Origin: Porphyra umbilicalis
Taxonomy: Eukaryota; Rhodophyta; Bangiophyceae; Bangiales; Bangiaceae
Assembly (NCBI GenBank): GCA_002049455.2
Contig: KV918774.1
Location: 310,001 to 374,000 of the forward strand
Reading direction: 5' to 3'
Length of the DNA stretch: 64,000 nucleotides
The stretch's first letter is position 1. Each line of letters opens with the position of its first letter. Shown here piece by piece: positions 42,225 through 52,618 of the stretch. A model generated the notes under the pieces. The model had not been told where the DNA came from. It worked only from the letters and a program-made list of their open reading frames with translations, and ran no database searches. The translations under genes and the position numbers were made by a program.

Positions 42225-42515
42225 TCAGGCAGCGCTTTGTCGGGTTGTTTGACGGGAGCTGCAGCAGACGGAGGTCTGCGGGTGTTGGCCATATCGGAAG
42301 CCATTTGGACGGCGGTGGCAACGGCGATGACGGTGACGTCGCGGTGGCGGTAAAGCCGGTGACGGGTAATGAAAGGGGGGGGCACCGGCGGCTGTGTCGC
42401 AGCCGTCATCGACGCCAGCACGGCGGGGCCCGCGGTCGCCGGACGACGCGAGTGGGAAAAGTTGTAAAGCCACCAGTGTCACCAACAGACGGCACACCCA
42501 CCGTGGCGCCCGCAT
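42225..42515 (-). CDS. hypothetical secreted-type ORF
   Basis: 96 codons starting MRAPRWVCRLLVTLVALQ, a good signal-peptide shape (basic n-region, hydrophobic h-region, ASS-G cleavage-like end). The remainder becomes His/Arg/Pro-rich and loses coding character, and a neighbouring minus frame (42421 downward) reads better afterwards, so either a splice or frameshift is missing or this is chance. No family recognised. Confidence 0.2.
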   Translation of the reverse strand: MRAPRWVCRLLVTLVALQLFPLASSGDRGPRRAGVDDGCDTAAGAPPFHYPSPALPPPRRHRHRRCHRRPNGFRYGQHPQTSVCCSSRQTTRQSAA

Positions 42516-43877
42516 CTGGTGGGGCGTCGCGGGGTTGCCCAGCCCGAGCCCGCCGCCAGGTTGGGGGGCAGTGGGTCATCTCGCGGCCCCGGCCGCCGAC
42601 GGATACCTGCCCACGGTGCAGAGCGGCCCCGCGTACCCGGCTTCGGCTAGGGTGAGCTGGCGTGGCCGTGGCGGCGCCAGCAGCGGGAGCGGGGGGACCC
42701 GAGGGCAATATAGGTGGGGGCAGGGGTGGGCTTCCACTGCGCTTCGTCTGACGTGACTTAACCCCTGTCCGAGATACGCTTTCTGTTTATGTGGCCCCGA
42801 CTTTGTGGCGCCACAATATCGCCACATGGCTTTGGGGCAAAGCCATTCTCAGATCCCAACAGGGCAGCACACCTCCTCCACTATTTTTTTTCTTTCTCAC
42901 CGGCGCTGTGGGCCCGCCCAGCTGCGCGACAGTGCCCAAACACCCCTCACTCTGATGGGGTTCGGCAATGTACGGACCCCAGCGAGCCATCCGACCACTT
43001 TGAGGGAATGTATGCCACTAGGTACCCATCCCCTCAGTGTTCGTGCGAAAAAAGAGGACCGTTATTCACTGAAAAGCTCTGATGGGGGGAGCGTTCATAG
43101 CGAGATGCGCTTCACGCACCCGGTTTCGCATTGTTTCTGTCCTCCCTGATGGTGCGAAGCAGTTCAAATGGTGCACTAATATACGCAGCGTGAACAGATT
43201 ACCCTGCGATGACTGCTGCCTTCCGCTGCGGGGGTCCCATCCACTCCATATCAAGGCACATACTGGGCAACTGGTGACACCGTGACGGACAGGCTGCGCT
43301 ACCCAACGCTACTTGCCAAATCTATCTGAGGGATTTTGGAGCGTGGACTAGTGGGGACGCCAAAAGGTCACAGCGGACGTTGTTTCACCGTCACAGGCGC
43401 CCCTGGGCTGTGGAGCCCAGGGGGGATGGTGAGGACATTGCGCCTCTCCATGGGGTCCCTGGTGGCTCTGCTCAAGCAGACGTCTGCCGACCCGCGCTCA
43501 AAACTGAACAGAACACGTAAAAAAGGCTTTTGGTATCCACCCGGCCTGCTGGATGGCCGGGAACTGGTGAAGCAGACATCATGGCGGAGTGGAGGGGGGC
43601 GTCGGACGCCAGCGCTGCCGGCGCTTGCGTCCCAGCAGTTGCGAGTCGCTGACCTGGTTCCTCGCCGAGTTAAATATTGTACTCGTCTATCCAGCAATGA
43701 TTTATTCAGGGTGCACTTCTCAGGTTCAGGTGTGAAGTTCCAAAATACGCGCCCACCGTTACGCCAGGTCAAGTGCTCATGAAACGACGCAGCACTGCTA
43801 GGTTCACATGATGCAGGGAAATACTCACTACTGTACGCAGTCGGGTATCAGTAGTGAAGAGCGCAATATTCCAATCT
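42516..43877. other. spacer upstream of tRNA
   Basis: GC-rich to about 42770, then mixed. Holds the short palindrome TGTGGCGCCACA (about 42806). ORFs at 43336-43782 (+) and 43368-43772 (-) overlap each other fully and have no signature. Confidence 0.4.
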
Positions 43878-43949
43878 GGCGCAATGGCTTAGGGGTAAAG
43901 CGTGTCACTCGTAATGATAAGATCCTGGGTTCGAATCCCAGTTGTGCCT
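43878..43949 (+). tRNA. tRNA-Thr (anticodon CGT)
   Basis: 72 nt fold by eye into a full cloverleaf: acceptor GGCGCAA/TTGTGCC (one G-T), D-arm GCTT...AAGC, anticodon stem TGTCA/TGATA with loop CTCGTAA (anticodon CGT, reads ACG), five-base variable loop and T-arm CTGGG-TTCGAAT-CCCAG. Discriminator T. No intron and no encoded CCA. A T4 pol III terminator follows at 43951-43954. Confidence 0.93.
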
Positions 43950-43950
43950 A

Positions 43951-43954
43951 TTTT
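43951..43954 (+). terminator. pol III T-run terminator of tRNA-Thr
   Basis: TTTT beginning two bases after the tRNA 3' end, the usual RNA polymerase III stop. Confidence 0.7.
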
Positions 43955-45211
43955 CTTCAGCAAGTCGGTGATTGAAACTGCGAACGATGTCTCTCAGCCT
44001 GCATCTGAGTACGCAGGGTTTATGCAGTCGATCGTTGTTCAGAGAAACTGGCACTGAAAGGCCACTAACAGAACAACATTAATAGCACAGAGTATGTCGA
44101 GAAAGAGTTCATTGAGCTCCGTCGACTGGTACACATAAAAGGAAATCTTAGGTGAGTCCAGAAAAGGGTTGTTTTGTATAACATCGCTGCAGGTGCTCAT
44201 ACTTGCAGTTCAATTTACTAGGCGTACTGGAGTGCCAACCTTAGTAACTATCATGAAGTGCGTTGTTTGCCCGTCACGACACGTTCTATGTGTCACCAAG
44301 CTCATATGTGTTAATCAGATTCTACTATAATGCTGTACATTTGAGGTGCGAGTATTGTAGCTCCCCGATCTTGGTCTTCTCGGGATAGCAACGAGGTCAG
44401 TCCAATGTTATGCCTCAGATGACGTACCTCTGACCAATGACAGCTCCGCACTGCTGTGCAAACAGTGCGGTCTGAGGTTTTCTCGTAATCTTTGACCGCC
44501 TTCAACAGGGAACCGGCCCAGTTGCGACCCGTCTTCCCGTCTTGTGGGGATCGAGCCGAGATATTGATGTCGTCCCAATCTTGAAGGATGCACCTGTGTG
44601 CAATTGCACAACTAAGGATGACCAATGGCATGCCTTAGCTTCGACCGATCTAACCAATGGTAGCTCAGCATCGCACTCCGTTGTTGCGCGAATAAGGCAC
44701 AGTGTGAGTGTTTACGGATTTCAGACCAGATCGACGGGTCGACCGGATTCTGATTCTGCTTGCGCGTCTGCGCTGGTCAACAAGTCGCTGAGATGTAGGG
44801 GAAGCAGGGGAGATTGCCAGAAAACACAACTGCTTTTGGACCAACCAGCGTCCGGCTCAAGGTGGGCTCCCAGCTGCAGCCAATCAGATGCTCGTTGGAA
44901 GAGAAGCGCCGCGCCGTCACCGTGGCGTTCTCGCGCGCCACTCGTGTAAAAGCTGTCTGCCGGCTGTTGTACTCATGGAAAACCGCCAAAACTCGGACGA
45001 CCGCCATAGAATGAATGCTGGCCATGAGCTAGACCACGCTATTGGTTAGCTGTCTGCTGCCGGTACGCGACTCGATCACGACCTGTTTGGGACGCTGTTG
45101 CTGATGTCGCCATGAGACAAAATTCGAGAAACTGCTGTGTACATGCACAACCTCCAAGATTGAGACGACAGCAGTTTCTGGAAGCAGTAACACACAGGGG
45201 TTACCAAGCGT
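43955..45211. other. AT-richer spacer after tRNA
   Basis: About 50% GC. Contains a diverged direct repeat: 44401-44460 and 44618-44682 share CCAATG(T/G)(T/C)ATGCCT(C/T)AG and later CCAATG(A/G)(C/T)AGCTC. No gene recognised. Confidence 0.4.
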
Positions 45212-45520
45212 ATGCCGGTCCAGCGTGTACACGAGTATGACTTAAAAGCATATCTGCGGTACGTAGGCAATGTTTCCGTGTTTTCCGAGATACGGTCTGC
45301 CGTTGAACGTCGTCCGAGTGAGTATCTGACAAACGCACGACCAAAAGTCCCACCCAGCGTAGTCGGCCGATATACGCTGGCTGACAGTTTTACCGCGTTT
45401 GTCCGCACTCGGTCCTCTCCCAAGCGTATGGACAGCAAATACGATGGTAGCGACTTGCATTCCGTGAGCAAGCGCAGTAAACAATTCAGGAGGTGGCAGT
45501 CTCTCACGTACAGTACTTGA
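45212..45520 (+). CDS. small hypothetical protein
   Basis: 102 codons, ATG to TGA, with ordinary composition (YLRYVGNVSVFSEIRS, PPSVVGRYTLADSFTAF) and a basic C-terminus. The opposite strand is also open (45076-45585). No domain recognised, no neighbouring gene suggests a role. Could be chance in this AT-richer stretch. Confidence 0.25.
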   Translation: MPVQRVHEYDLKAYLRYVGNVSVFSEIRSAVERRPSEYLTNARPKVPPSVVGRYTLADSFTAFVRTRSSPKRMDSKYDGSDLHSVSKRSKQFRRWQSLTYST

Positions 45521-45893
45521 ATTGGAAGCAGCTGCGCGAGCAACACCCCGGATCTTGGCAGCGTTGCGGTGGTTCGGTAAACCATCGGATGGTTCGATGA
45601 TTCAGGTATAATTCAACTGTTGAACAAAACCACACGTAAACAGTCTTATCGAACTTACAAAAATTATTCGGTCATATCCATCGCAATTTGTTTACAGTTG
45701 CAGACAGTACTTAGGTTCCTCTGGCTCGACTTGCGATCGGCTGCCATGAGGTCATTTCAATACTACTGGGAAGAAAGAGAAGTACGAAAGAGAGCATTTA
45801 CGGTGAACTCGGACGAGATAAAATCCAGTTTTACTTGCCTTCGCAGAACCTGATCACGCAAGAGTTTGCCTCGTACAGACCCACCATGCCCCA
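45521..45893. other. spacer
   Basis: AT-richer, about 370 bp, nothing recognised. Confidence 0.4.
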
Positions 45894-46202
45894 TCACTCT
45901 TCATCGTCCGCACCAGCCAAAACCACGTCAACCTTCACATCGATGGCTTTAACATTGGTCTCAGCCACCACCCAGCGACGCATCACCTGCGCATGGTCTT
46001 CACCGCGTACGCTCTCGAACTCGCACTGCAACGTCGTGCTGGCCACCATGGCTACTAGAGAAGACACGTCCAAGTTTTTGTTGTCAGCAACAGGCTGAAC
46101 GTCATCAGGCTGGCGTCTGAGGTCAGAATTGGCCCTGTTGGGCAGGCAGTCGGCCTTCAGGCAGACCGGCGGGCAATTTGCGCGGGCAACATTGCGTTCC
46201 AT
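45894..46202 (-). CDS. possible exon or small acidic protein
   Basis: 102 codons ending in TGA, with acidic, coding-like composition (LRRQPDDVQPVADNKNLDVSS, FESVRGEDHAQVMRRW, VKVDVVLAGADDEE). A splice acceptor-like CATCCTGCAG lies just upstream of the first Met, so it may be a terminal exon whose upstream exon I cannot find. No family recognised. Confidence 0.3.
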   Translation of the reverse strand: MERNVARANCPPVCLKADCLPNRANSDLRRQPDDVQPVADNKNLDVSSLVAMVASTTLQCEFESVRGEDHAQVMRRWVVAETNVKAIDVKVDVVLAGADDEE

Positions 46203-46327
46203 TCCTGCAGGATGAGCTAGGTTTTGCGTAAGTTGATCCTACCTGAGAATAAGTTCAAAAGGTCGACCATAAATGTGATTGCAGTCCACATTCCCTGTTC
46301 TCTCGGCGCCTGTGGTGCGTTCTTCGG

Positions 46328-46358
46328 CCCGGTTATATCCACTGTGGATATAACCGGG
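46328..46358. repeat. perfect hairpin, 15-bp arms
   Basis: CCCGGTTATATCCAC, one T, then its exact reverse complement. Lies just beyond the broken end of the UFL1-like fragment. Possibly a relic of the event that truncated it. Confidence 0.75.
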
Positions 46359-46429
46359 ACGGATTTAACCGAATAATGACTGTAAGGATCCTGAGCATCT
46401 ACTGAAATTGGATTTTCTGGACGCTGTCA

Positions 46430-47419
46430 CGCGTACACCTCGCACAAGTCCCCCCCCAACGCCTGCAGCGGCAACCCCCCCCCCCCCTCTGGCAGCTCTG
46501 CCAACGCCACATACCCCGCCGCTGCGTACGCCGCGGCGGCGGCCGCGACGCGCGCCGCCGTCCACGCGATTGGCACCCACACCCCCCTTCCTCAAGGCCC
46601 CCCTCCCCCCGCTCCGCCGCCGCCGCCGCGGCGGCGGTTACCACCCGCGGCGGCACACGCACGGCAGCCGCAACCGCGCGCAGACCCGTCGGTGTGGCAA
46701 CGCCGCGCAGGGCGCCGCGGGGGACGGCAGCGTGCCGCCCCGCCCGGGCGCCGCTCATCAAGACGCCGTCGGCGAGGCGGTGGGTGCCTTCCGCGCCGCC
46801 GAGGCGCCCCCTGCCCGCCGCCAGCGCCGCGGTGAGCGCGTCGTCGAGGGCGTCGGCGGGCACATTGGCGGCGGCGGCGAGCCACGCGACGGTCGCCTCG
46901 CCGTCGCCGGCGCCGTCGACGGCCGTCGCCGCGTGGGCGACCTTGTCGGCCATTGCGGCGGCGGACAAAACGTCTCCCCCGCGGCCGGGGAGGAACGTTC
47001 CCCGCGTCGCTGCGAGCGCGGCGGGCACCGCTGCCGCAACTGCGCCCGCGTCGACGCCGACGGCCGCCGCGAGGTCCGCCACGCCCGCCCGGCGGGCGGC
47101 AGTGGCCACCGCCGCCACGGTGGCCGCGTGGCTGTCGGGCGTGTAGCGCGCGTCGCTGGCAATGGTGGGCGTTAGCCGGGGAAGGCGCCCAGTGGTGGTC
47201 AGATGCGGGAGGAGGGACAGGGCGGTCGCTGTGGAAATGCGGGGGCGGTCCCCGGTGGAGGGCGGGGGGTGGCCAGTGGGACCCGTTCCCGCCTGGAACG
47301 AGGGGACAGGGGGGGCAGAAAGGGCAGGGCGGGCAGGGGGAAGACGGGGGGCAGGGGGGGCAGGGGGAGGCTTGAGCAGCTTCGAGCGCCGCCCGCAGGG
47401 CAGCGACCGAGATGTCCAT
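46430..47419 (-). pseudogene. UFL1: UFL1-like (E3 UFM1-protein ligase 1) N-terminal fragment, truncated and frameshifted
   Basis: Starts MDISVAALRAALEAAQ at 47419. The main frame then follows the winged-helix repeats of UFL1's N-terminal half: ALSLLPHLTTTGRL, YTPDSHAATVAAVATAARRAG...VADLAAAVGVD, MADKVAHAATAVDG...VPADALDDALTAAL...GRL and AVPRGALRGVATPTGLRAV. After a G run near 46575-46610 another minus frame carries the next UFL1-like segment (VWVPIAWTAARVAAAAAAY...GYVALAELP). About 260 residues are traceable of the roughly 700-800 usual in UFL1. At about 46430 the homology and the high GC stop together. UFL1 transfers UFM1 at the ER/ribosome. A Pro/Cys low-complexity insert (about 47300-47370) follows the start and needs a frame change. 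Assignment is by pattern recall. Confidence 0.6.
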
Positions 47420-47879
47420 GGCGGCAGCGGGCGGCCACGCGGCACCGCCACGGTGCTTGGGCAAGACGCACTTGAGTCGGGCCGAGCGTGAGACAGACCA
47501 AAATGTGGGGAAGAAAAATAACAAAGAGGGCCACTGGTACGTAGTGGAGATAAACGTGGCGGAGATGAAGGCAACAGTGCGGGAGGGGACAGGGGCGGAC
47601 GGAGGTTGGGGAGGATTGAGTCAAAGAGAGTGCATGCGGCCGCAGCTGCTGCAAAAGCGGCAGCCCGTCTCGCGCATGAGCAAGCAACCCGGCGTGCAGC
47701 AATGGACGACCTCAGTGTCTGGCGGAAGGAGTCGCGGCCCTGAAAAGACAAACTCGACTGTGAACGGACAACTGAGGACAGGAAAAGAGACGCAACGACA
47801 TTTACTCTTTCTCACGCGGGGCGAGGCCACCGCCTACAGGCTTTGGCTGGGCCCCTGTGCTCTTGACAGTGCACAAACT
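47420..47879. other. spacer between UFL1-like and pogo-like genes
   Basis: About 460 bp. Both flanking genes are on the minus strand. Would contain the UFL1-like promoter and the 3' end of the transposase. No separate gene recognised. Confidence 0.4.
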
Positions 47880-49604
47880 AAGGTTCTCCCCAGGGTTTGC
47901 ACCAGCCACATCCGCCTTTTGGCACGCAGGGCACACCTAGTAGGCCCCACAAGGGAACCCTGCCCAGCCCGCACCCGTACGCCGCGTCGTCTTTTCGCAG
48001 GCCCGGCAGGTGTTGTTCTCGTATGCTGCGGCCTTGCATACCACCTCAGCCGCCTTCTTCACACGCTCAGCTTCCATTTAGGCTTCCTTAGGGGCCCTGT
48101 CCGCCACGCGGGCGGCCTCCGAGGCCAATATTTTGGCGTGTTGTGCCAGCAGGTCGACGGAGGAGTGCAAAAAATTGCGGCACACCGTCGTCTTGCCTGT
48201 GGATAGGCGCCCTGCCGCGGCAGCGGTGCGCTCCGTGGACGCCCTGATCACCTCACTTGCTGCGGCGGTCGCCTCCTCGCGCAGGCCGCATCGGTGGGCG
48301 AGCATACCCTTTGCTTCGCGGCAGCGACAGGTCATCGTCACAGGATCGAACGGCCACAGCGCGCACCGTCGAAAGCTGCCCCGAATGTTGGCGGGGGTGA
48401 ACGCCCGCCGCTCGGTGGTGAACGCTGCTCCAAGAAGCGAGTCCCGCGTGAGGGTTCCGGTGACCATAGAGTCAAATGTCGCCTGCTCCCCGCGCCCCAC
48501 CGCCCACTTCTTGTAAGATGCAAATGGCACCTCGTCGAGCGGCTGGTTGATGCGTGACGAGTCGGCGGCGAGAGAGAAGAGGAAGACGCCTTTGAGCAGC
48601 GCCGCCTGAATAGTTTTGACGTTCTTGTGCGACCCCAACTGGTCCTCAATCAGGGGCGCTTCGCGCCCGGGGTTGCGGAAACCCCACTCCTCCGCAAACA
48701 GCTCCATCACCTTGCCAAACGTTTCGGCGTTGAGGTACCCCGTCTCGGTCCAGCAGAAGAAGCGCGGCCACTCGCGCCCGCTGGCCGGGGGGGCCTTCTA
48801 GAGCGTGAAGGAGACGGCGGCCGACTCCCCCTCTTTGAACTTGCCCTTGAGGACGTCCACGCTGAAGAAAACCATCCCGTTGGCCGCGATGAACGTCAGG
48901 AGGGAAGAGACCGTGTTATTGCGAGGGAACGTGGCGTTGGGACGGTCGTTGCCCCGGGCCTCGACCCGCTGGGTCATCAGCCGTCCGCCCCGCAAAACGA
49001 TCCTGGTCTCGTCGTAGTTAACCACCGCATTGGACCGGAAGGACTGGTCGTCGAGCAAAATATACAGCTGCTCACAGAAGCCTTGGACATCCTCTATCAC
49101 CTGCGCCTCTGCCCGCTTGTCTGCCAGGGCTTTGCAAGCCCGCCAGCCGAGCCATTGTCGGTGAGAGTCGACCCACTTCCGCACCCACAGGAAAGACACG
49201 GCCACCCCCCACCTCCTGTGGACGACCTCCGCTATTTGCATGCTTGAGAGTACAAAGTTGTTGATGGAGAAGGCTTGTACAACGGCGAGGAGCGCCTCGT
49301 CCTGGTCAGACGTCAGCAGGTGGTTGCTGTGGCGAGGCCCCGCGCCACCCCCTGCGCGTTGCCACGCCTTCAGAAGCGCAGCTTCTGACACGTCGGCTTC
49401 TGCAGCTACCGCCGCTACAGCCGCACAGACGGATGGATGGTCCGGACGAGCAGCTTCCAGGTGCGGGCGAGCGTCGGAGGCTGGCTTCTTCACCCGTGGT
49501 GGCGTCATAGCCAAGGAGATAGCGACCTTGTTGCAACCCGAGACAAGAATCCCGGTTGTCCAATTTCGGTCCCCGCCTGACGGCCAAATGCTCACAGTCG
49601 CCAT
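47880..49604 (-). pseudogene. pogo/Tigger-type DDE transposase gene with three in-frame stop codons
   Basis: One minus-strand frame runs from 49604 (alternative Met at 49508, MTPPRVKK) past three stops: TAG 48800-48798, TAA 48080-48078 and TAG 47939-47937. Before the first stop: a CENP-B-like helix-turn-helix region (HLLTSDQDEALLAVV...IAEVVHRRWG...LWVRKWVDSHRQWL) and the first catalytic Asp (AVVNYDETRIVL). After it: the second catalytic region (APLIEDQLGSHKN) and SSRINQPLDEVPFASYKKW, typical of the DDE_1/pogo group. After the second stop: a putative zinc motif (CRACEKTTRR...W...C, then CPACQ after the third stop). No frameshift was seen over about 1.7 kb. Normally a nuclear transposase for TA-target elements. 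It could be the source of the TA MITEs nearby, which is unproven. Confidence 0.78.
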
Positions 49605-49641
49605 GCGTACACACCAAGTTCTGGGGCCTGGTGAACGGTAG

Positions 49642-50907
49642 ATTCTGGGTGACCGACCTGTGAGGGTGCCGGCGGCCTCGTTGGGGGGTCTTTTGGCGCG
49701 CCTCTCGGCGACTGTGCGTGCGCCCCCGCTTGTTCATCCGGCCGGTCAGCGTCCATCTCCTGTCCAGGTCGAGGCGCGCCGGCCACCTGTTGCACTGCTC
49801 CGAAACCTGCGTGATGCGCCCGTCTTCGATCTCGGAAAGCTGCGGCCCTCCCTTCCCGCGTTGCCGCTGTCCTACGACAAGACCAAAGTCGTTCCGCCCT
49901 CGCAACCACCTTCTCCCTCTGCTGTGCGGGTGCCGAACAACGGAAAGGGGCCCGCCGTGCCATCCCGGCGTGGTTGGGATGCCACCCATGGGGCTTCCGG
50001 TGGGTCAGAGCAGCCTACCAATTGGGTCAGTCCTGCGATGCTCTCTGCCGCGGCCGCTGCTGCCTCCCTCGCGCACTATTTGCCAGCAGTGGGCTGTGGT
50101 GGGGGCCGTTTTGAGCCGGGCGAAAGATCCGTGCAACAACCTGGTGCTTCCGATGAGCGCTCTATACGTGCGACGGGCGGCGAGCAGTCCATCGGTGGTG
50201 GCTCCTTGGCTCATTCCGCGCACCTCGCCGATGCCAATCCTACGTGCGTACCCAACGACGACAAAGTGCTCAGTACGGCCTTTGACGGCCACACCAGCCA
50301 AGCTCCCATCAACGACGAAGTTGAGGTTGTTGACGTGACACTGTCTGGTGGGGCCGCCAAGGCGGCAGCAGCGCTTTTCTGTGCCTCTGCCGCCTCAGTA
50401 GCGCCTGCCCAACGGACGACGCCAGCAGTTGCGCCGGGGCCCGCCGGTCCCCGCACTCGTCCGGCACCTGGATCTTCCGACGCAACGGCCACGGATGCGG
50501 CTGTCAGCGCTGGGGCTGGCGTTCCGGCTGAGGTGGCCGGCAACACGTCCGTGGCGGCCAAGAAGAGCGGTATGTTGCCACAGGCGGCGGCGAAGGCTGG
50601 TGAGGCCGTCACGCAAGGGGTCAAGGCGGACGCCACCACGGCGACAATCGCCCACAGCGGTGCACGAGAAGGGAGAAACGGCGAAAAGGGGCACGCGACG
50701 GCGTCGAGGGGCGAGGGGCTCGTGTGCGCTTCGACGGGGCCACTATTTCCCTCAACAGCTTTTTCGCCGGCGTGCGCTGCCGGTGCCAGCTCTTCCAGGG
50801 AGCCGAAAGTCTTCACGACCGCTCTTGACGTGTCAACTGCAGGATACTGTGAGCGGCCGTCTCATCTCCCTGCCACTCGTGTGATCGAGAAGCCGCGCAG
50901 GACCTGA
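49642..50907 (+). CDS. hypothetical 400-residue protein, divergent from the pogo-like gene
   Basis: Open from 49642 (after TAG 49639) to TGA 50907; no ATG near the 5' end (GTG 49660), so the true start may be a later ATG (for example that of SPAMLSAAAAAA near 50038) or an upstream exon. Coding-like composition including SQAPINDEVEVVDVTLSGG, which contains a SUMO-interaction-like VEVVDV, and Ala/Thr/Gly-rich stretches. C-terminus VIEKPRRT. No enzyme domain. It lies head to head with the transposase gene, 38 bp from its first Met, so the two could share a promoter or belong to the same element. Confidence 0.4.
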   Translation: MLGDRPVRVPAASLGGLLARLSATVRAPPLVHPAGQRPSPVQVEARRPPVALLRNLRDAPVFDLGKLRPSLPALPLSYDKTKVVPPSQPPSPSAVRVPNNGKGPAVPSRRGWDATHGASGGSEQPTNWVSPAMLSAAAAAASLAHYLPAVGCGGGRFEPGERSVQQPGASDERSIRATGGEQSIGGGSLAHSAHLADANPTCVPNDDKVLSTAFDGHTSQAPINDEVEVVDVTLSGGAAKAAAALFCASAASVAPAQRTTPAVAPGPAGPRTRPAPGSSDATATDAAVSAGAGVPAEVAGNTSVAAKKSGMLPQAAAKAGEAVTQGVKADATTATIAHSGAREGRNGEKGHATASRGEGLVCASTGPLFPSTAFSPACAAGASSSREPKVFTTALDVSTAGYCERPSHLPATRVIEKPRRT

Positions 50908-52618
50908 TAGGCGTTGTTGTCTTGAGTCTACTTTTTTTTCTTGTTGTGCATCGCCTCGTCTGGCGCGTCCACTGTAGATCAAACCGGCACGATGCATGGC
51001 GCTGCCATGCCTCTCGTACCTTCCAATCCAGAGAGAGAGAAAAGGGAAGAGCACTAATGTCTTCGAGGTCTTCATGGAGATCGTGCTCCCTCTCTCTTCT
51101 TTTTGGAGCAGCAAAAGCTCTGACGGTCTGTCCAGGAGATAGGATCACAATAGTAGCCTTTCCTAGACGGCGTTCGTGGCTCAGTTGCAGAGACAGATTC
51201 TCAGCTACTGCCGACCGGCGCGGTCAGCACGTGCGGGCTGAGCCGACAACTGCGCAATCACTCAAGTACCCAGGCTAGGGACTGGCTCTACTTGTTCAGT
51301 TGGCTTCAAGGAGGGGCCACTGTTTCGTTCGGAGGTTATTTTGCGCTTTCAGTGCCACTGACTGCGGCTGTCGGAGACTTCAGCGATACCCAACGCGGTT
51401 GAGATCGTCCAAAGTTGCCTGTGGTGCTCATGGTGTCTGGCGTCTCTCTGCTGCTCCCGTTCTGCGTGCAAGATCGCAATATCTTCGGACGCACAAGCGC
51501 GGAGTTCGGCTAAGATGTCTGGTGCTGGACGGCGCTGGCACATGAATCGCTTCCATTGGCCGTGAGACAGGCCACATATAGCGTTTGACGTCGTCGCAGT
51601 TCAACCTTCTGGTGGCCGACCCGTGCTATGCCCATGGACCGTTCGTGGTGGCCGCTCACAGCGGATGCTTTGAGGCCATCGACGATGCGTAAGTTTGCAA
51701 GTATGTCGACTCCGCGACTCTAAAAAGTGTCCTGTTCTGCAGAGGGTGACAGCAGCGGCAGCTGCGGGGTGGTCGAAGCTCTCAATCGTGGGATTGCAAC
51801 ATTGGTGGGTGTTTGAGACGAGCTCTTTTTGCAGAAGGAGCTCGTTTGCTCATCGATTGCGCAGGGTTCTTGGAAGTCGCCTTGCATTTGGATGGGTCCC
51901 CGGCTGCTCAGCCGGTGCGAAAATGCTCGAGAAGGACAGTTAATGACGCATTTAGCACTTCTCTGCCACCTACGAGCTTTCTGTGCTGCGTATGTTCCCC
52001 TCGAAATACCTCTGTGACAGATCTCGCTTACAAGGGACGTGGGCAACGCACCAGGGGCACAGCACACGGCGTGAAGGCCCCGCCGGGTCATCGAATACCA
52101 GTGTGCCTGCGTGCGATTCTCTGGGCACGCGCGGGAGGCTTTTGTTCGCTACGGCGCCGCGTCAGGTGCTGCACAAGGCCCTTTGTGGGACAAGGTCCCC
52201 TCTGATTGACAGTGGAGGTAGTACCTCGTATGTATGGACAGATCTGGGGCGACCGTACCAAGGCCACGGCAGGACGTCTACCGCTTAGAGACAGCGACGC
52301 TAGCACCGTCTGCTATCGCGCGCAGCCGCGCAATCGAGCAGTGCCCCGCCCAGACTCCTCCACGCAAACCAAGTGCCACTTTTATTTATCCGCATAGGCA
52401 CGACCGACTCAGTATGCACCCTCCCTCCCCTGCAATGGGCGTCGGCCGTTGCAGCTCTATAACCGTTTGACGTGCAACTCCTTCTAAGGTCGCCTGCGGA
52501 GGCGCAAGGCTCATGCTTCTTATGCTATAAATTGATGATGCTAAGAGCAAAGATGACACAAAGAACATTTCGCAGACAAAATCAATCAAGTCGTTAGCTG
52601 CGCCACTGTCATGAAGAC
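50908..52618. other. 1.7-kb region without recognised gene
   Basis: Mixed composition. ORFs of up to 130 codons on both strands, none with a signature. Contains T-rich start (50928-50942) and no obvious repeats. Confidence 0.4.
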
